Source: Marinobacter sp. es.048 (GTDB lineage Bacteria; Pseudomonadota; Gammaproteobacteria; Pseudomonadales; Oleiphilaceae). Taken from it: a stretch of 64,000 nt of DNA. Where the stretch lies: positions 1,116,001 to 1,180,000 of the forward strand of contig NZ_FYFA01000001.1 in the NCBI RefSeq assembly GCF_900188435.1, in the 5' to 3' direction. The notes below the pieces were generated by a model. That model did not search any database. It was not told the DNA's origin and was given only the letters and a program-made list of their open reading frames with translations. Numbering within the stretch: the first letter of the stretch is position 1; every line of letters starts with the position of its first letter. A program made the position numbers and the translations under genes. Of this stretch, positions 27,926 to 37,408 are shown piece by piece.

Positions 27926-29675
27926 GATCAAGGATGGCGAACAGGACAGTAGCTACGGAATTGGCGATCTTCTCGGGCTGGGCAGCCAGTCCGTCCGCAA
28001 GAACTATTACCCGGCTCTGCAGGAACGTATTGACGAGCTGGAGCAGGAACGCAACCGCTACAAGTGGCTGTTTGAGAATGCCCTGCACGGTATCTTCCAG
28101 GCCAACCTGAGGGGCGGTTTTCTGGCCTGCAACCCGGCCATGGCGAGAATCTGCGGTTACGATAGCCCCGAGGCGCTCACGGAAAAGGTCATCCGCCTCC
28201 GTGAACAGTTGTTCTGCAGTTCCAGTGAATTCGATGCCATACGTCAGGAGCTTCTCGACGAGGGCAGCCTGAGTGCCCGGGAAACCCGTTTCCAGCGCGC
28301 TGATCGCACGCCGGTCCACGTTGCTGTCACGCTGCTGCGGCGCCCGGACCTCGGACCGGAAGTGGTGGAAGCCTTCGTTGCCGACATTACGGAACGAGTG
28401 TTGGCCCGGCAGAAGCTGGAGCAGTTGAACGCCACCCTCGAGCGGCGCGTGGAAGAGAGGACCGAAGCACTGCAGAATGCCAATGTGGGCCTGCGCTACC
28501 AGATTGAGAAGCGCGAGAAGGTTGAGGGCGAGCTCTTTGTTGCCATGGAGGCTGCCAAAGAGGCCAACCGCAGCAAGGATAAATATCTCGCGGCGGCCAG
28601 CCATGACCTGCTTCAGCCCCTGAATGCAGCCCGGCTTATGATTTCCGCGCTTCAGGACAGCACGCTGCCGGAACAGGAAACCCGCATGGTGCACCAGGTA
28701 CATCGGGCTCTGGAGGGCGCCGAAGACCTGCTGGCGGACCTGCTGGATATCTCCAAGCTTGATCAGCAGGCAATGAAGCCTGATCTGGTTTATACCGATG
28801 TGGCCGCCCTGGCCAGATCCCTCGGGGAGGAGTTCGAGGCCGTTGCTAGCAATGCTGGCCTTGGGTTCCGGGTCCGGACCATTCCTGCGATGGTACGAAC
28901 AGATCAGCGCATGCTGACCCGTATCCTCCGAAATTTGCTCAGCAATGCCTTCCGGTACACCCGCAAGGGCGGTGTTGTCATGGCTTTGAGATCGCGCGGC
29001 GACCGTCTGCGGATTGAAGTCTGGGACACCGGTGTTGGCATTGAGGAAGACAAGCTCCGGGACATTTTCACCGAGTTTCATCAGCTGTTGCCACAGGGCA
29101 CCGGCGGGCGGCAGGGCGTGGGCCTGGGGCTGGCCATTGTGGAACGGATGGTCCGGGTGCTGGGATACGACATTGATGTGGCCTCACGGCCCGGTCGTGG
29201 TTCCCGCTTCGTGCTGACCCTTCCGCTCGAACCCGCTCAGGCCAGACCGGATCTGGCTCGCGCAGATTCGCTCCAGAATTTCGCCGACGACTTTGACGGT
29301 GTGCCGGTGCTGGTGATCGACAACGAACCGGCGGTTCTGGAGAGCATGCAGTTGCTGCTGGAGCGTTGGGGCTGTGAAGTGCTCACAGCCGCCAGCAAGG
29401 CAGAGGCCGTAGAGACTCTGGAGCAATCCGGCCAGATACCCGCCATTATCCTTGCGGACTATCACCTGAACAACGAGCGAACCGGTTACGATGCAGTTCA
29501 CGGGGTTCGCCGCTACCTTGGCCGGGACATTCCCGCCGCCATCATTACCGCAGATCGCAGCGACGATACCCGCAAGATACTGCGCGCCCAGTACCTGCCA
29601 ATACTGAACAAGCCGGTGAAACCGAACCGGCTCAGGGCCCTGATGACCAGCTTGCTGACTTCTGCGTCGGCCTGA
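27909..29675 (+). CDS. PAS-containing hybrid histidine kinase, ErcS'-like
   Basis: A 588-residue cytoplasmic sensor kinase. An N-terminal coiled segment is followed by a PAS domain (about 50-165), a coiled coil, a HisKA domain with the phospho-accepting His in AAASHDLLQPLNAA, an HATPase domain (NLLSNAFRYTRKGG, DTGVGIEEDK, GVGLGLAIV) and a C-terminal receiver (VLVIDNEP, acceptor Asp in LADYHLNN, LNKPVKP). The ATG at 27909 overlaps the ercA gene, so the two are translationally coupled. No transmembrane segment was seen. It probably senses alcohol or redox state for the PQQ dehydrogenase regulon. A free-standing LuxR-type response regulator is not in the window. Confidence 0.85.
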   Translation: MKKPSEIKDGEQDSSYGIGDLLGLGSQSVRKNYYPALQERIDELEQERNRYKWLFENALHGIFQANLRGGFLACNPAMARICGYDSPEALTEKVIRLREQLFCSSSEFDAIRQELLDEGSLSARETRFQRADRTPVHVAVTLLRRPDLGPEVVEAFVADITERVLARQKLEQLNATLERRVEERTEALQNANVGLRYQIEKREKVEGELFVAMEAAKEANRSKDKYLAAASHDLLQPLNAARLMISALQDSTLPEQETRMVHQVHRALEGAEDLLADLLDISKLDQQAMKPDLVYTDVAALARSLGEEFEAVASNAGLGFRVRTIPAMVRTDQRMLTRILRNLLSNAFRYTRKGGVVMALRSRGDRLRIEVWDTGVGIEEDKLRDIFTEFHQLLPQGTGGRQGVGLGLAIVERMVRVLGYDIDVASRPGRGSRFVLTLPLEPAQARPDLARADSLQNFADDFDGVPVLVIDNEPAVLESMQLLLERWGCEVLTAASKAEAVETLEQSGQIPAIILADYHLNNERTGYDAVHGVRRYLGRDIPAAIITADRSDDTRKILRAQYLPILNKPVKPNRLRALMTSLLTSASA

Positions 29676-29766
29676 CGTTTCTTCCCCTATTCAGCCTCTG
29701 CAACCTGATACATGAATTGCAGGTCGGTACTACACTTACCACAGGCTCATCGAAAGGGAGATAACC

Positions 29767-30051
29767 ATGACAGTTCCTGAGAATGGTCTGACGAATCACG
29801 AAGTAACCATCTGCCTGGTAGGCGGCGCCGTACTGGGCCCGTTCAATGCGACCTGGAGCAAGGATTCCGGGGGTGATGTGCGTGAACTGGTTCGCGAGTA
29901 CGATGCGTTTCTGCAGGGTGAAAAACAGCAACGTTACAAGTTTCACCTGCACGACACCTACACCAACACCGTTCATACCCTGATCCTCAATTTTGAACAG
30001 GTTACGGGCATCTGCGACCATGTCCGGCTCAGATCGCAGGGCGGCGCTTGA
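29767..30051 (+). CDS. Small conserved-looking protein of unknown function
   Basis: A 94-residue protein with a good ribosome site (AAAGGGAG) before its ATG. It starts MTVPENGLTNHEVTICLVGG and has a WSKD block and a hydrophobic strand near the end (HTLILNF). No signal peptide, membrane helix or known motif was recognised. It lies between the sensor kinase gene and fumC on the same strand. It could be co-transcribed with fumC, 67 bases downstream. Confidence 0.65.
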   Translation: MTVPENGLTNHEVTICLVGGAVLGPFNATWSKDSGGDVRELVREYDAFLQGEKQQRYKFHLHDTYTNTVHTLILNFEQVTGICDHVRLRSQGGA

Positions 30052-30118
30052 GCCATGGCCGGGCCCGGGGCGTACACGCCACAAAGCCCTACGTGCAAAT
30101 GGACGGACAGGAGGGAAT

Positions 30119-31495
30119 ATGAGCGAATTCAGAACGGAAACCGACAGCCTCGGGGACGTCCAGGTACCTGCTGATGCGCTCTGGGGCGCGCAAACCCAGC
30201 GTGCGGTGGAAAACTTCCCGGTCAGTGGCCAGCCGATGCCCCAGGCGTTTATTGCCGCCGTTGCCCAGATCAAGCGAGCAGCGGCCGAAGCCAATACCAG
30301 TCTGGGACTGCTGGACAACGATCTGCGGGATGCGATTTCCCAGGCTTGCGAAGACCTGGTGAAGGGCGAGTCCGCGGATCAGTTTCCGGTGGACCGTTAC
30401 CAGACCGGCTCCGGCACCAGCACCAACATGAATGTGAACGAGGTGATTGCCAGTATCGCCCGTAACGCCGGCTTCGAGGTGCACCCGAACGATCACGTGA
30501 ACATGAGCCAGAGCTCCAACGACGTGATTCCGACGGCCATCCACGTGAGTGCCGTGATTGCAGCCAAGGAAAAACTTCTGCCGGCGCTGTCGCATCTCTG
30601 CGGTGTGATCTACGAACAGGAGGCGGCGTTTTCCAGCCAGGTAAAAACCGGTCGCACCCACCTGATGGATGCCATGCCGGTGACCCTCGGCCAGGAACTG
30701 AAGACCTGGCGAGAGCAGCTACTGGCGGTGGAAAAACGGGTAGAAGCCGCCGCTGATGAGCTTTTGGCCGTACCCCAAGGCGGTACGGCGGTGGGTACCG
30801 GAATTAATGCGCTACCGGAATTTTCCGGCCAGTTCGTCAAGTTCCTGCGCGCCAACACGGGCTATCCGTTTACCTCTCTCGATCACAAATTCACCGGCCA
30901 GAGTGCGGTGGATGCTCCGGTGGCGCTGTCCGCGCAATTGCGGGGTGCGGCCATTGTTCTGACCAAGATCGCCAATGACCTGCGCTGGATGAACAGTGGT
31001 CCGATTCATGGCCTGGCTGAAATCAGTCTTCCGGCATTGCAGCCGGGGAGCAGCATCATGCCGGGCAAGGTCAATCCGGTTATCCCGGAATCCGTTGCTA
31101 TGGTCGGCGCCCAGGTGATGGGGCTGGACAGCGCGGTAGCTATCGCTGGTCAGTCCGGCAATTTCCAGCTCAACGTCATGCTCCCGCTGGTGGGCGGTAA
31201 CCTGCTGGACATGACCGATTTGCTGTCCAATGCGGCCATTATGCTGGCGGATAAAGCGATCAAGGATTTCACGGCCAATGCCGACAATCTGAACGCCGGT
31301 GTGGGCAAGAATCCGGTGCTGGTAACCGCGCTGAATCCGGAAATCGGTTACAGCCTGGCGGCAGACATCGCCAAGGAGGCGTATAAAACGGGGCGGCCAG
31401 TCATCGATGTGGCGGAAGAGCGCAGTGGCCTGAGCCGCGAACGGCTTGAGGAGTTGATGGACCCGCTCAAGCTGACCCGGGGCGGTATCGCCTGA
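30119..31495 (+). CDS. fumC: Class II fumarate hydratase
   Basis: A 458-residue cytoplasmic fumarase interconverting fumarate and malate in the TCA cycle. It is oxygen-stable and iron-free. The family signature GSSIMPGKVNPV, the TGSGTSTNMNVNEV block and the catalytic-histidine region GRTHLMDAMPVTLGQE are present. The ATG at 30119 follows CAGGAGGG. The frame is open upstream, but the MSEFRTETDSLG start matches the family. Confidence 0.96.
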   Translation: MSEFRTETDSLGDVQVPADALWGAQTQRAVENFPVSGQPMPQAFIAAVAQIKRAAAEANTSLGLLDNDLRDAISQACEDLVKGESADQFPVDRYQTGSGTSTNMNVNEVIASIARNAGFEVHPNDHVNMSQSSNDVIPTAIHVSAVIAAKEKLLPALSHLCGVIYEQEAAFSSQVKTGRTHLMDAMPVTLGQELKTWREQLLAVEKRVEAAADELLAVPQGGTAVGTGINALPEFSGQFVKFLRANTGYPFTSLDHKFTGQSAVDAPVALSAQLRGAAIVLTKIANDLRWMNSGPIHGLAEISLPALQPGSSIMPGKVNPVIPESVAMVGAQVMGLDSAVAIAGQSGNFQLNVMLPLVGGNLLDMTDLLSNAAIMLADKAIKDFTANADNLNAGVGKNPVLVTALNPEIGYSLAADIAKEAYKTGRPVIDVAEERSGLSRERLEELMDPLKLTRGGIA

Positions 31496-31522
31496 TCGGT
31501 CGTTTCACAGGGGCGCAAACGC

Positions 31523-32005
31523 TTGCTGATCATCCTGGAGCTGTTTGTGATGCTAGTGCTGGCCAACGGTACGCCGATGGTTGCTGCCGGGCTGCTGAAA
31601 AACCGCTGGTCGGCGCCGGTGGACGGCGGGATATTGTGGTCCGATGGCCGTCCCGTATTTGGTGAAAGCAAAACCTGGCGGGGTGTTGTATCCGGTGCAC
31701 TGGCCTGCGGGCTCTTTGCCCTGGTGACCGGGCTGGGATTCGTTTTCGGGCTTCTGTTCGGACTGCTGGGGCTGGGAGGAGATCTTCTGAGCAGCTTCAT
31801 CAAGCGTCGAATGGGATTGGCATCGAGTGCCCGGGCTGTCGGGCTGGATCAGATCCCCGAAGCACTCCTGCCTATGCTGCTGGCGATGTGGTGGCTACCG
31901 GTGAGCCTGTGGGTGGTGTTGATTGTGGTGGTTGTTTTCACTCTGTCTAACATTTTTGGTTCACCGCTGCTCTACCGTCTCGGGATCCGTCGGCAGCCCC
32001 ATTAA
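31523..32005 (+). CDS. CarS-like (CDP-archaeol synthase family, DUF46) membrane protein
   Basis: A 160-residue protein with about four hydrophobic segments and the family core LANGTPMVAAGLL, FGESKTWRG and GDLLSSFIKRR, the motifs for CTP-dependent activation of lipid phosphates. In archaea CarS makes CDP-archaeol, and bacterial members are uncharacterised. The start is set at the TTG at 31523 after AGGGGCG; an ATG nine codons in is the alternative. It overlaps the convergent phosphoesterase gene by four bases. A CDP-lipid-forming role is inferred only. Confidence 0.75.
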   Translation: MLIILELFVMLVLANGTPMVAAGLLKNRWSAPVDGGILWSDGRPVFGESKTWRGVVSGALACGLFALVTGLGFVFGLLFGLLGLGGDLLSSFIKRRMGLASSARAVGLDQIPEALLPMLLAMWWLPVSLWVVLIVVVVFTLSNIFGSPLLYRLGIRRQPH

Positions 32006-32976
32006 TCCGGTCTGCGGGTCAGCGTGTGAAGCGTTACTTCCGGCGGACAGTTCAGCCGAACGTTAACGACAGAAGTGCCCGAGCCGGGTGAAGTGTAGCC
32101 CTGCATGCCGTTCATCCGCCAGTAGCCTCGCCCGAGCGTTCGCGGGCAGTCAGAGTCGAGAGTCACCGGTATACCGCCCGGCAGGCAGATCTGGCCGCCG
32201 TGTGTGTGGCCGCAGAGAAAGACGTCGTAGCCGGCATGGGCAGCCTCGCGCCAGATCTCCGGCGTATGGCTGAGCAGGATGCTGGTGCCTCCCGCCGGGA
32301 TCTTGTCCCCCGCCTGATGCAGGTTGTGGACCCTGAAGAAGTGGGCATCGTCTACGCCTGCCAGATACAGTGTCTGACCATCGCGTTCAATGGGCGCCAT
32401 TTCATTCATCAGCAGCTGGTAACCCATGTCCTCCAACGCCGGTACCATGCGAACGCTGTCGTGGTTACCGAGCACCGCGTAAGGCTTGCCTTTTATGCCA
32501 TCCCGTAGCCGCGCCATGCCGTCCAGGGCGCCTTCGATCGGGCCCCAGGTCAGTTTCCGGTAATCGCCGGTTAACACGCACAAGTCGTAATCCAGTGGTT
32601 CTATCTGGCGCAACACCGCCTGCAGGTTCGCTTCGTCCATGTCCACGTGCAGATCGGTCAGGTGCAGAATGCGAAAGCCCTCAAAGGCTTCCGGCAGGCC
32701 GGGAACGTTGAAACGATTATCGGCGGTGCTCAGGCGCCGGCTGTTGCTCTGGCCCCGGCCCCAGAGGCCGACCATGCGCAGGCAGGTACGGATAAAGCCG
32801 GGCGCCGTGGCCCAATTTTCCAGATGGAAGGAGCTGTGATCCTGCCCGAATACCTTCGCTTCAGCTTCCCGTTCAATGCCGAGCCTCTGGCGGGCGTGAA
32901 CAGGGCCGAGCCTCAGACTCAGGCGGTATTCCAGGAGCTCATCCTGGTTTTCCGGTGTGCGAGCCCTTGCCGTCAT
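32002..32976 (-). CDS. Metallophosphoesterase (UDP-2,3-diacylglucosamine pyrophosphatase/YkuE-like fold)
   Basis: A 324-residue calcineurin-like phosphoesterase with the metal-binding series HLTDLHVD, LTGDYR, LGNHDSV, SHTPE and CGHTHGGQ. The N-terminal 80 residues are charged and lack a clear signal peptide, unlike YkuE, so it is probably cytoplasmic or membrane-facing. The ATG at 32976 follows AGGGAAG. Phosphodiesters or lipid head groups are likely substrates, but none can be named from sequence. Confidence 0.85.
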   Translation of the reverse strand: MTARARTPENQDELLEYRLSLRLGPVHARQRLGIEREAEAKVFGQDHSSFHLENWATAPGFIRTCLRMVGLWGRGQSNSRRLSTADNRFNVPGLPEAFEGFRILHLTDLHVDMDEANLQAVLRQIEPLDYDLCVLTGDYRKLTWGPIEGALDGMARLRDGIKGKPYAVLGNHDSVRMVPALEDMGYQLLMNEMAPIERDGQTLYLAGVDDAHFFRVHNLHQAGDKIPAGGTSILLSHTPEIWREAAHAGYDVFLCGHTHGGQICLPGGIPVTLDSDCPRTLGRGYWRMNGMQGYTSPGSGTSVVNVRLNCPPEVTLHTLTRRPD

Positions 32977-33141
32977 TTTTCTTCCCTTGTATGCCGAGCC
33001 GGGCATGGCCGATGTGCAACGTGGCAAACCCTGTCTCACATTATGGATGGCCCTCGAAGGTATGCAACCAAAACGACATAATGTTCATGTTTGATGACGC
33101 ACTGACATGAGAACCGTTCGACAATCAGACTCAGGGGATTT

Positions 33142-34323
33142 ATGGCTGCATCACCAGGCGACGAAGAACTGTCTTCTTGGCAGATTTTCCTGTTGTTCCT
33201 CTGGCTAGGGCTGACCTCTTTCGGCGGGCCGGCAGCCCACCTTGGATTTTTTCACGATGAATTCGTGAAGCGTCGGCGGTGGCTCTCAGACAGTGCCTTC
33301 GGAGAGGTGGTGGCCCTTTGCCAGTTGCTGCCTGGGCCGGCCTCCAGCCAGGTGGGCCTGACCATCGGGTTTCTCCGTGGCCATTACCGGGGTGCATTCG
33401 CGGCGTGGTTGGGTTTTACCCTGCCATCGGCGCTGATCATGATTGCTTTTGCGTTGGGATTGAGTGCCTGGCCCGAGGCCGGCAGTGGCGGCTGGATACA
33501 CGGCCTCAAGCTGTTTGTTGTGGCGGTGGTGGCTCAGGCGGTCTGGCAGATGGGAAGAACCCTGTGCCCGGACCGGCCCCGAATTGCTATGGCTTTGCTG
33601 GTTGCCGTGAGCCTGCTAGTGATGGGCGAAACCTGGATGCAGATACTGGCCCTGGCCATTGCCGGCGCTGTCGGTTCCTTTCTGGGGCTGGGGAGCGGTG
33701 CGGCATCTGAACCGCTGCGTGTGCCGCTGCAATCCCGTAAACCTGCGCTTTTTGCCGTGACCTTTGTGGCCCTGCTTCTGCTTTCATTTCTGCCTCGGGC
33801 GACGGGCAGTATTGGCTGGATCGGTGCTGAATTGTACCGGGCCGGTGCCCTGGTGTTTGGCGGTGGGCACGTTGTGCTTCCCTGGTTGCAGGAAGGCTTT
33901 GTGGCCTCGGGTGCCATGCCGGCGGACACCTTCCTGGCAGGGTATGGTGTTGCCCAGGCTATGCCGGGGCCGCTGTTTTCTTTTTCAGGATTTCTGGGTG
34001 GTTCGCAGGCCGGTGCTATCGGCGGTGTGATCGCTGTAATGGCGGTATTCCTGCCGGGAACCCTGCTGGTATTCGCTGGTCTCCCACTATGGAGCTGGCT
34101 TCGCGAGCATCGCCGGGCCCGGTCGGCTTTGGCGGGTGTCAATGCGGGGGTGGTGGGGCTGCTGCTCGCGGCCCTCTATGACCCGGTATGGACGTCGGCG
34201 GTCCATAGCGCAGTAGACCTGGGGCTGGTATTGATTCTTTGGCTGTGTCTGGCCGTATGGCGGGTTCCGGTGTGGTTGCTGGCGCCCCTGAGCGCGCTGG
34301 GCGGGGTGATCCTGCTGCCCTGA
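33142..34323 (+). CDS. chrA: Chromate transporter family protein (ChrA)
   Basis: A 393-residue membrane protein with two homologous halves, each with the CHR signature: FGGPAAHLGFFHDEF and LLPGPASSQVGLTIG in the first, FGGGHVVLPWLQ and AQAMPGPLFSFSGFLG in the second. It is the long-chain ChrA type, which exports chromate and may move other oxyanions. It is divergent from the phosphoesterase gene. No chrB regulator was seen nearby. Confidence 0.9.
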   Translation: MAASPGDEELSSWQIFLLFLWLGLTSFGGPAAHLGFFHDEFVKRRRWLSDSAFGEVVALCQLLPGPASSQVGLTIGFLRGHYRGAFAAWLGFTLPSALIMIAFALGLSAWPEAGSGGWIHGLKLFVVAVVAQAVWQMGRTLCPDRPRIAMALLVAVSLLVMGETWMQILALAIAGAVGSFLGLGSGAASEPLRVPLQSRKPALFAVTFVALLLLSFLPRATGSIGWIGAELYRAGALVFGGGHVVLPWLQEGFVASGAMPADTFLAGYGVAQAMPGPLFSFSGFLGGSQAGAIGGVIAVMAVFLPGTLLVFAGLPLWSWLREHRRARSALAGVNAGVVGLLLAALYDPVWTSAVHSAVDLGLVLILWLCLAVWRVPVWLLAPLSALGGVILLP

Positions 34324-34435
34324 CCAACGTACATATAAGCTGGCATACGCGAGCGGGCACACGGGTTGGCAAATCCGCAGGTTTCCAGCCACAATCGGGC
34401 CGTTACACTCAGATAACTAGAACGCAGAGGTCACC

Positions 34436-35089
34436 ATGACGACATCATGCAGTATCCCGGGTCTCAACGTTCCCCGCAGCCGTTTCCCCGATCCCGAGCA
34501 GGATCTGCCAGCGGCGGGGGGTGAACAGCGGGTTGTGCTGGCCGGCGGCTGTTTCTGGTGTGTCGAGGCGGTTTTCCTGGCCATTAATGGGGTAAGCAGC
34601 GTTGAGTCGGGGTACGCCGGCGGTCACGCCAGTTCCGCCAATTATGAAGCTGTATGCTCAGGTACTACAGGTCACGCCGAAGTTGTGGATGTCCACTATG
34701 ATCCAGCCAAGGTGAGCTTTGGCGAGCTGCTAAAGGTGTTCTTCTCGGTTGCTCATGATCCCACTCAGCTGAATCGCCAGGGCAATGACCGGGGTACCCA
34801 GTATCGCTCTGCCGTGTTTTATGAGACTGCGGAGCAGCGGCGGGTGGCTGAGTCGTACATCCACCAGCTCAATCAGGCCGAGGTATATCCGGATCCGATT
34901 GTGACCACGCTGGAGCCGCTCGAGGCGTTTTACCCGGCTGAGGCGTATCACCAGAATTTTGCCGCCCGGAACCCCTACCAGCCATACATCATGGCCGTGG
35001 CTGCGCCGAAAATGGAAAAACTCGTAGACAGTTATCCTGATCGCTTGAAGCCGGAATTCACAGACAACGACGCAGGCAGCACCGCCTGA
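34436..35089 (+). CDS. msrA: Peptide-methionine (S)-S-oxide reductase MsrA
   Basis: A 217-residue enzyme reducing the S form of methionine sulfoxide. The catalytic Cys39 is in [11 protein letters not shown] and the conserved [24 protein letters not shown] block follows in two parts. It lies 11 bases before msrB, so the two reductases are co-transcribed and cover both sulfoxide forms. No signal peptide was seen, so it acts in the cytoplasm. Confidence 0.96.
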   Translation: MTTSCSIPGLNVPRSRFPDPEQDLPAAGGEQRVVLAGGCFWCVEAVFLAINGVSSVESGYAGGHASSANYEAVCSGTTGHAEVVDVHYDPAKVSFGELLKVFFSVAHDPTQLNRQGNDRGTQYRSAVFYETAEQRRVAESYIHQLNQAEVYPDPIVTTLEPLEAFYPAEAYHQNFAARNPYQPYIMAVAAPKMEKLVDSYPDRLKPEFTDNDAGSTA

Positions 35090-35100
35090 GGAGGCAGACT

Positions 35101-35526
35101 ATGGGAGTTTCCGCTGCAGGTTATGACCTGACACCACTGAGTGAAGCACAGGTTGAGGAGAAAGCTGCCGACCTGACATCGGAAGAACGGCGTGTTCTGC
35201 TTGATCACGGCACGGAGCATCCGTTCTGCGGAACCCTGCTGGATAACAAGAAGGCCGGGGTCTACCACTGTCGGCTTTGCGATCTGCCGCTGTTCAGCTC
35301 GGATTCGAAGTTCGACTCGGGAACGGGCTGGCCAAGCTTCTTCCAGCCTTTCGATCCGGAACACATCCGGTACATCGAGGATACTAGCTTGGGCATGACC
35401 CGTACCGAAATACGCTGTCCCCGTTGCGACAGCCACCTGGGCCATGTCTTTCCGGACGGCCCCCCGCCAACCGGGCAGCGCTACTGTCTGAACTCGGTAG
35501 CCATGGTGTTTCAGGAAAACGCCTGA
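35101..35526 (+). CDS. msrB: Peptide-methionine (R)-S-oxide reductase MsrB
   Basis: A 141-residue enzyme reducing the R form of methionine sulfoxide. The catalytic cysteine is Cys129 in RYCLNSVAM. The zinc-binding CxxC pairs are seen in YHCRLCDL and [11 protein letters not shown]. The start follows GAGGAGGC directly after msrA. Confidence 0.96.
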   Translation: MGVSAAGYDLTPLSEAQVEEKAADLTSEERRVLLDHGTEHPFCGTLLDNKKAGVYHCRLCDLPLFSSDSKFDSGTGWPSFFQPFDPEHIRYIEDTSLGMTRTEIRCPRCDSHLGHVFPDGPPPTGQRYCLNSVAMVFQENA

Positions 35527-35624
35527 TCGGGTGACCGTCTTCCTCGGGCTCCTTTCCCGCCGCTATAATGCGTCCATCGCGGTGACGCGTTAACTTGCCG
35601 ATAATCAGGGTCTGGAGCCTCCAA

Positions 35625-36389
35625 TTGATTAAACTGAACATGAGCCCTCTAACGGAGTCGGCGACGCTGCTCCGCAGGGCTGGCGTTGTCCTTGGCAGTG
35701 TAGGGTTGACCGCACTCTTCTCCCTGCTGGTTTTGCTGAGAGCGCTCTTTGGCAGGCTGAACCGGCCCATCGTTGATCAATACTGTCGTGAGTGGTCCGC
35801 ATCGCTGTTACGGTTGGTTCGTGCCAGCCTGACTGTGCGCGGGCATGTGCCGGATTTTGGCGATGGTCGGCGCTACATCATCATGTGCACCCATGCCAGC
35901 CACTATGACATCCCGGTCACCTTTGTGTCGTTGCCGGGCTCGATTCGTATGCTGGCGAAAAAGGAGTTGTTCAGTATTCCTCTGCTGGGACAGGCCATGC
36001 GTGCCGCAGAATTCCCCTCAGTGGACCGATCCAATAGGCAACGTGCGGTCAGAGACCTGGAGAAGGCCCGGGCGATGATGGAAAGCGGAATCGTGCTCTG
36101 GGCCGCGCCCGAAGGGACCCGTTCACCGGACGGTAAGCTTTTGCCATTCAAGAAAGGCTGTTTTCACCTGGCGCTGGATACCGAGGCGGTGATTGTGCCC
36201 GTGGCCGTGCGGGGCATCCACCAGGTGTTGCCGGCCCGGACCTGGCAAATCAACCTGGGCCAGCCGGTGGACGTCCGGGTGGGCGAGCCGCTGGAAACGG
36301 TCGGCAAGACCAAAGCCGACCTTGATGAGGTGATGACCGAGGTGCGCTCAAGGTTGACCGAGTTATTGGGAGACGGTGAAGCCGGTTAA
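35625..36389 (+). CDS. Lysophospholipid/1-acylglycerol-3-phosphate acyltransferase (PlsC-like)
   Basis: A 254-residue membrane acyltransferase. A hydrophobic N-terminal segment (VVLGSVGLTALFSLLVLLRA) is followed by the catalytic HASHYD (HX4D) and the substrate-binding APEGTRSPDG. It transfers an acyl group to lysophosphatidate or a related lipid. The TTG at 35625 with GGAG seven bases upstream is preferred; the ATG at 35640 has no ribosome site. The stop lies inside a perfect stem (36377-36386 with 36391-36400) without a T-run. Confidence 0.87.
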   Translation: MIKLNMSPLTESATLLRRAGVVLGSVGLTALFSLLVLLRALFGRLNRPIVDQYCREWSASLLRLVRASLTVRGHVPDFGDGRRYIIMCTHASHYDIPVTFVSLPGSIRMLAKKELFSIPLLGQAMRAAEFPSVDRSNRQRAVRDLEKARAMMESGIVLWAAPEGTRSPDGKLLPFKKGCFHLALDTEAVIVPVAVRGIHQVLPARTWQINLGQPVDVRVGEPLETVGKTKADLDEVMTEVRSRLTELLGDGEAG

Positions 36390-36415
36390 TACCGGCTTCA
36401 CGCAGGCACGGCAGA

Positions 36416-37399
36416 TTACGCGGTGCTGGCGGCTACCACTGTAGACAGCAGGTAGCCAGTGTAGGCCACGTATATCAGTACCAGTATGCCGCCATCTACC
36501 CGGCTCACCAGTTTGCGCCACCCGGTAAGGCCATAGCCCATCAAAAACAGGCCCACCGTTAACGCCAGCATCAGAGTCCAGTCCCGGTAAAGTACTTCTG
36601 GATCCACCGCGAGCGGTTCAATAACGGCCGCAAGGCCCACCACGGCCAGGGTATTGAAGATGCCCGATCCCAGAATGTTACCGAGAATAAGGTCGTGCTC
36701 GTTCTTTTTGACGGCTGCCAGTGCGGAGGCAAGCTCCGGCAGGGAGGTGCCAATGGCAACGATGGTCAGGCCGATGACCAGATCGCTGACCCCAAGGCTC
36801 TGGGCAATGGTAACAGCGCCCCACACCAGCAAGCGGGAGCTGACAACCAGCAGTATCAGACCAATCACCAGCCAGATAATGGCGATTTTCAGGGGCATTG
36901 GGTGGGCGATGATTTCGGCGTCGGCATCACCGGCCAGTGGGTCTGCCTTGCCCCTGAGACCCTGATAGATCGACCAGCCCATAACCGCAGCGAAGACAGC
37001 GAGTAGTACCCAGCCGTCCAGGCGCGAGAGTTGCCCGTCCAACAGTTGAACCCCGGCAATCAGGGTGAGTCCAATGAGCAGCGGCAGTTCCTTGCGGATG
37101 ACCTGAGAGTGCACGGCGATGGGCGCGATAACGGCTGTCAGGCCAACAATCAGCGCAATGTTGGTAATGTTCGAGCCGTACCCGTTACCAAGGGCCAGTC
37201 CGGGGTTGCCGTCCGAAGCGGCCATGGCAGACACCGCCAGTTCCGGGGCTGAGGTGCCGAAACCGATAATCACCATGCCGATCAGCAGGGTGGGCATGCC
37301 CAGATGTTTGGCGGTCGCCGCAGCGCCCTCCACAAATTTGTCGGCACTCCAGACCAGTAGTACCAGGCCGGCGATGATTGCGCCAAATGCCATGAGCAT
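36416..37399 (-). CDS. Calcium/sodium antiporter (YrbG/CaxA-type)
   Basis: A 327-residue exchanger with two inverted-repeat halves of five helices. Each half carries an alpha-repeat ending in a GTSxPE-like block (GFGTSAPELAVS and AIGTSLPELASA). It probably exchanges Na+ or K+ for Ca2+ at the inner membrane. It lies nine bases downstream of the NhaD gene, so both are likely to be in one operon for ion balance. Confidence 0.9.
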   Translation of the reverse strand: MLMAFGAIIAGLVLLVWSADKFVEGAAATAKHLGMPTLLIGMVIIGFGTSAPELAVSAMAASDGNPGLALGNGYGSNITNIALIVGLTAVIAPIAVHSQVIRKELPLLIGLTLIAGVQLLDGQLSRLDGWVLLAVFAAVMGWSIYQGLRGKADPLAGDADAEIIAHPMPLKIAIIWLVIGLILLVVSSRLLVWGAVTIAQSLGVSDLVIGLTIVAIGTSLPELASALAAVKKNEHDLILGNILGSGIFNTLAVVGLAAVIEPLAVDPEVLYRDWTLMLALTVGLFLMGYGLTGWRKLVSRVDGGILVLIYVAYTGYLLSTVVAASTA

Positions 37400-37408
37400 A
37401 GAAAGACC

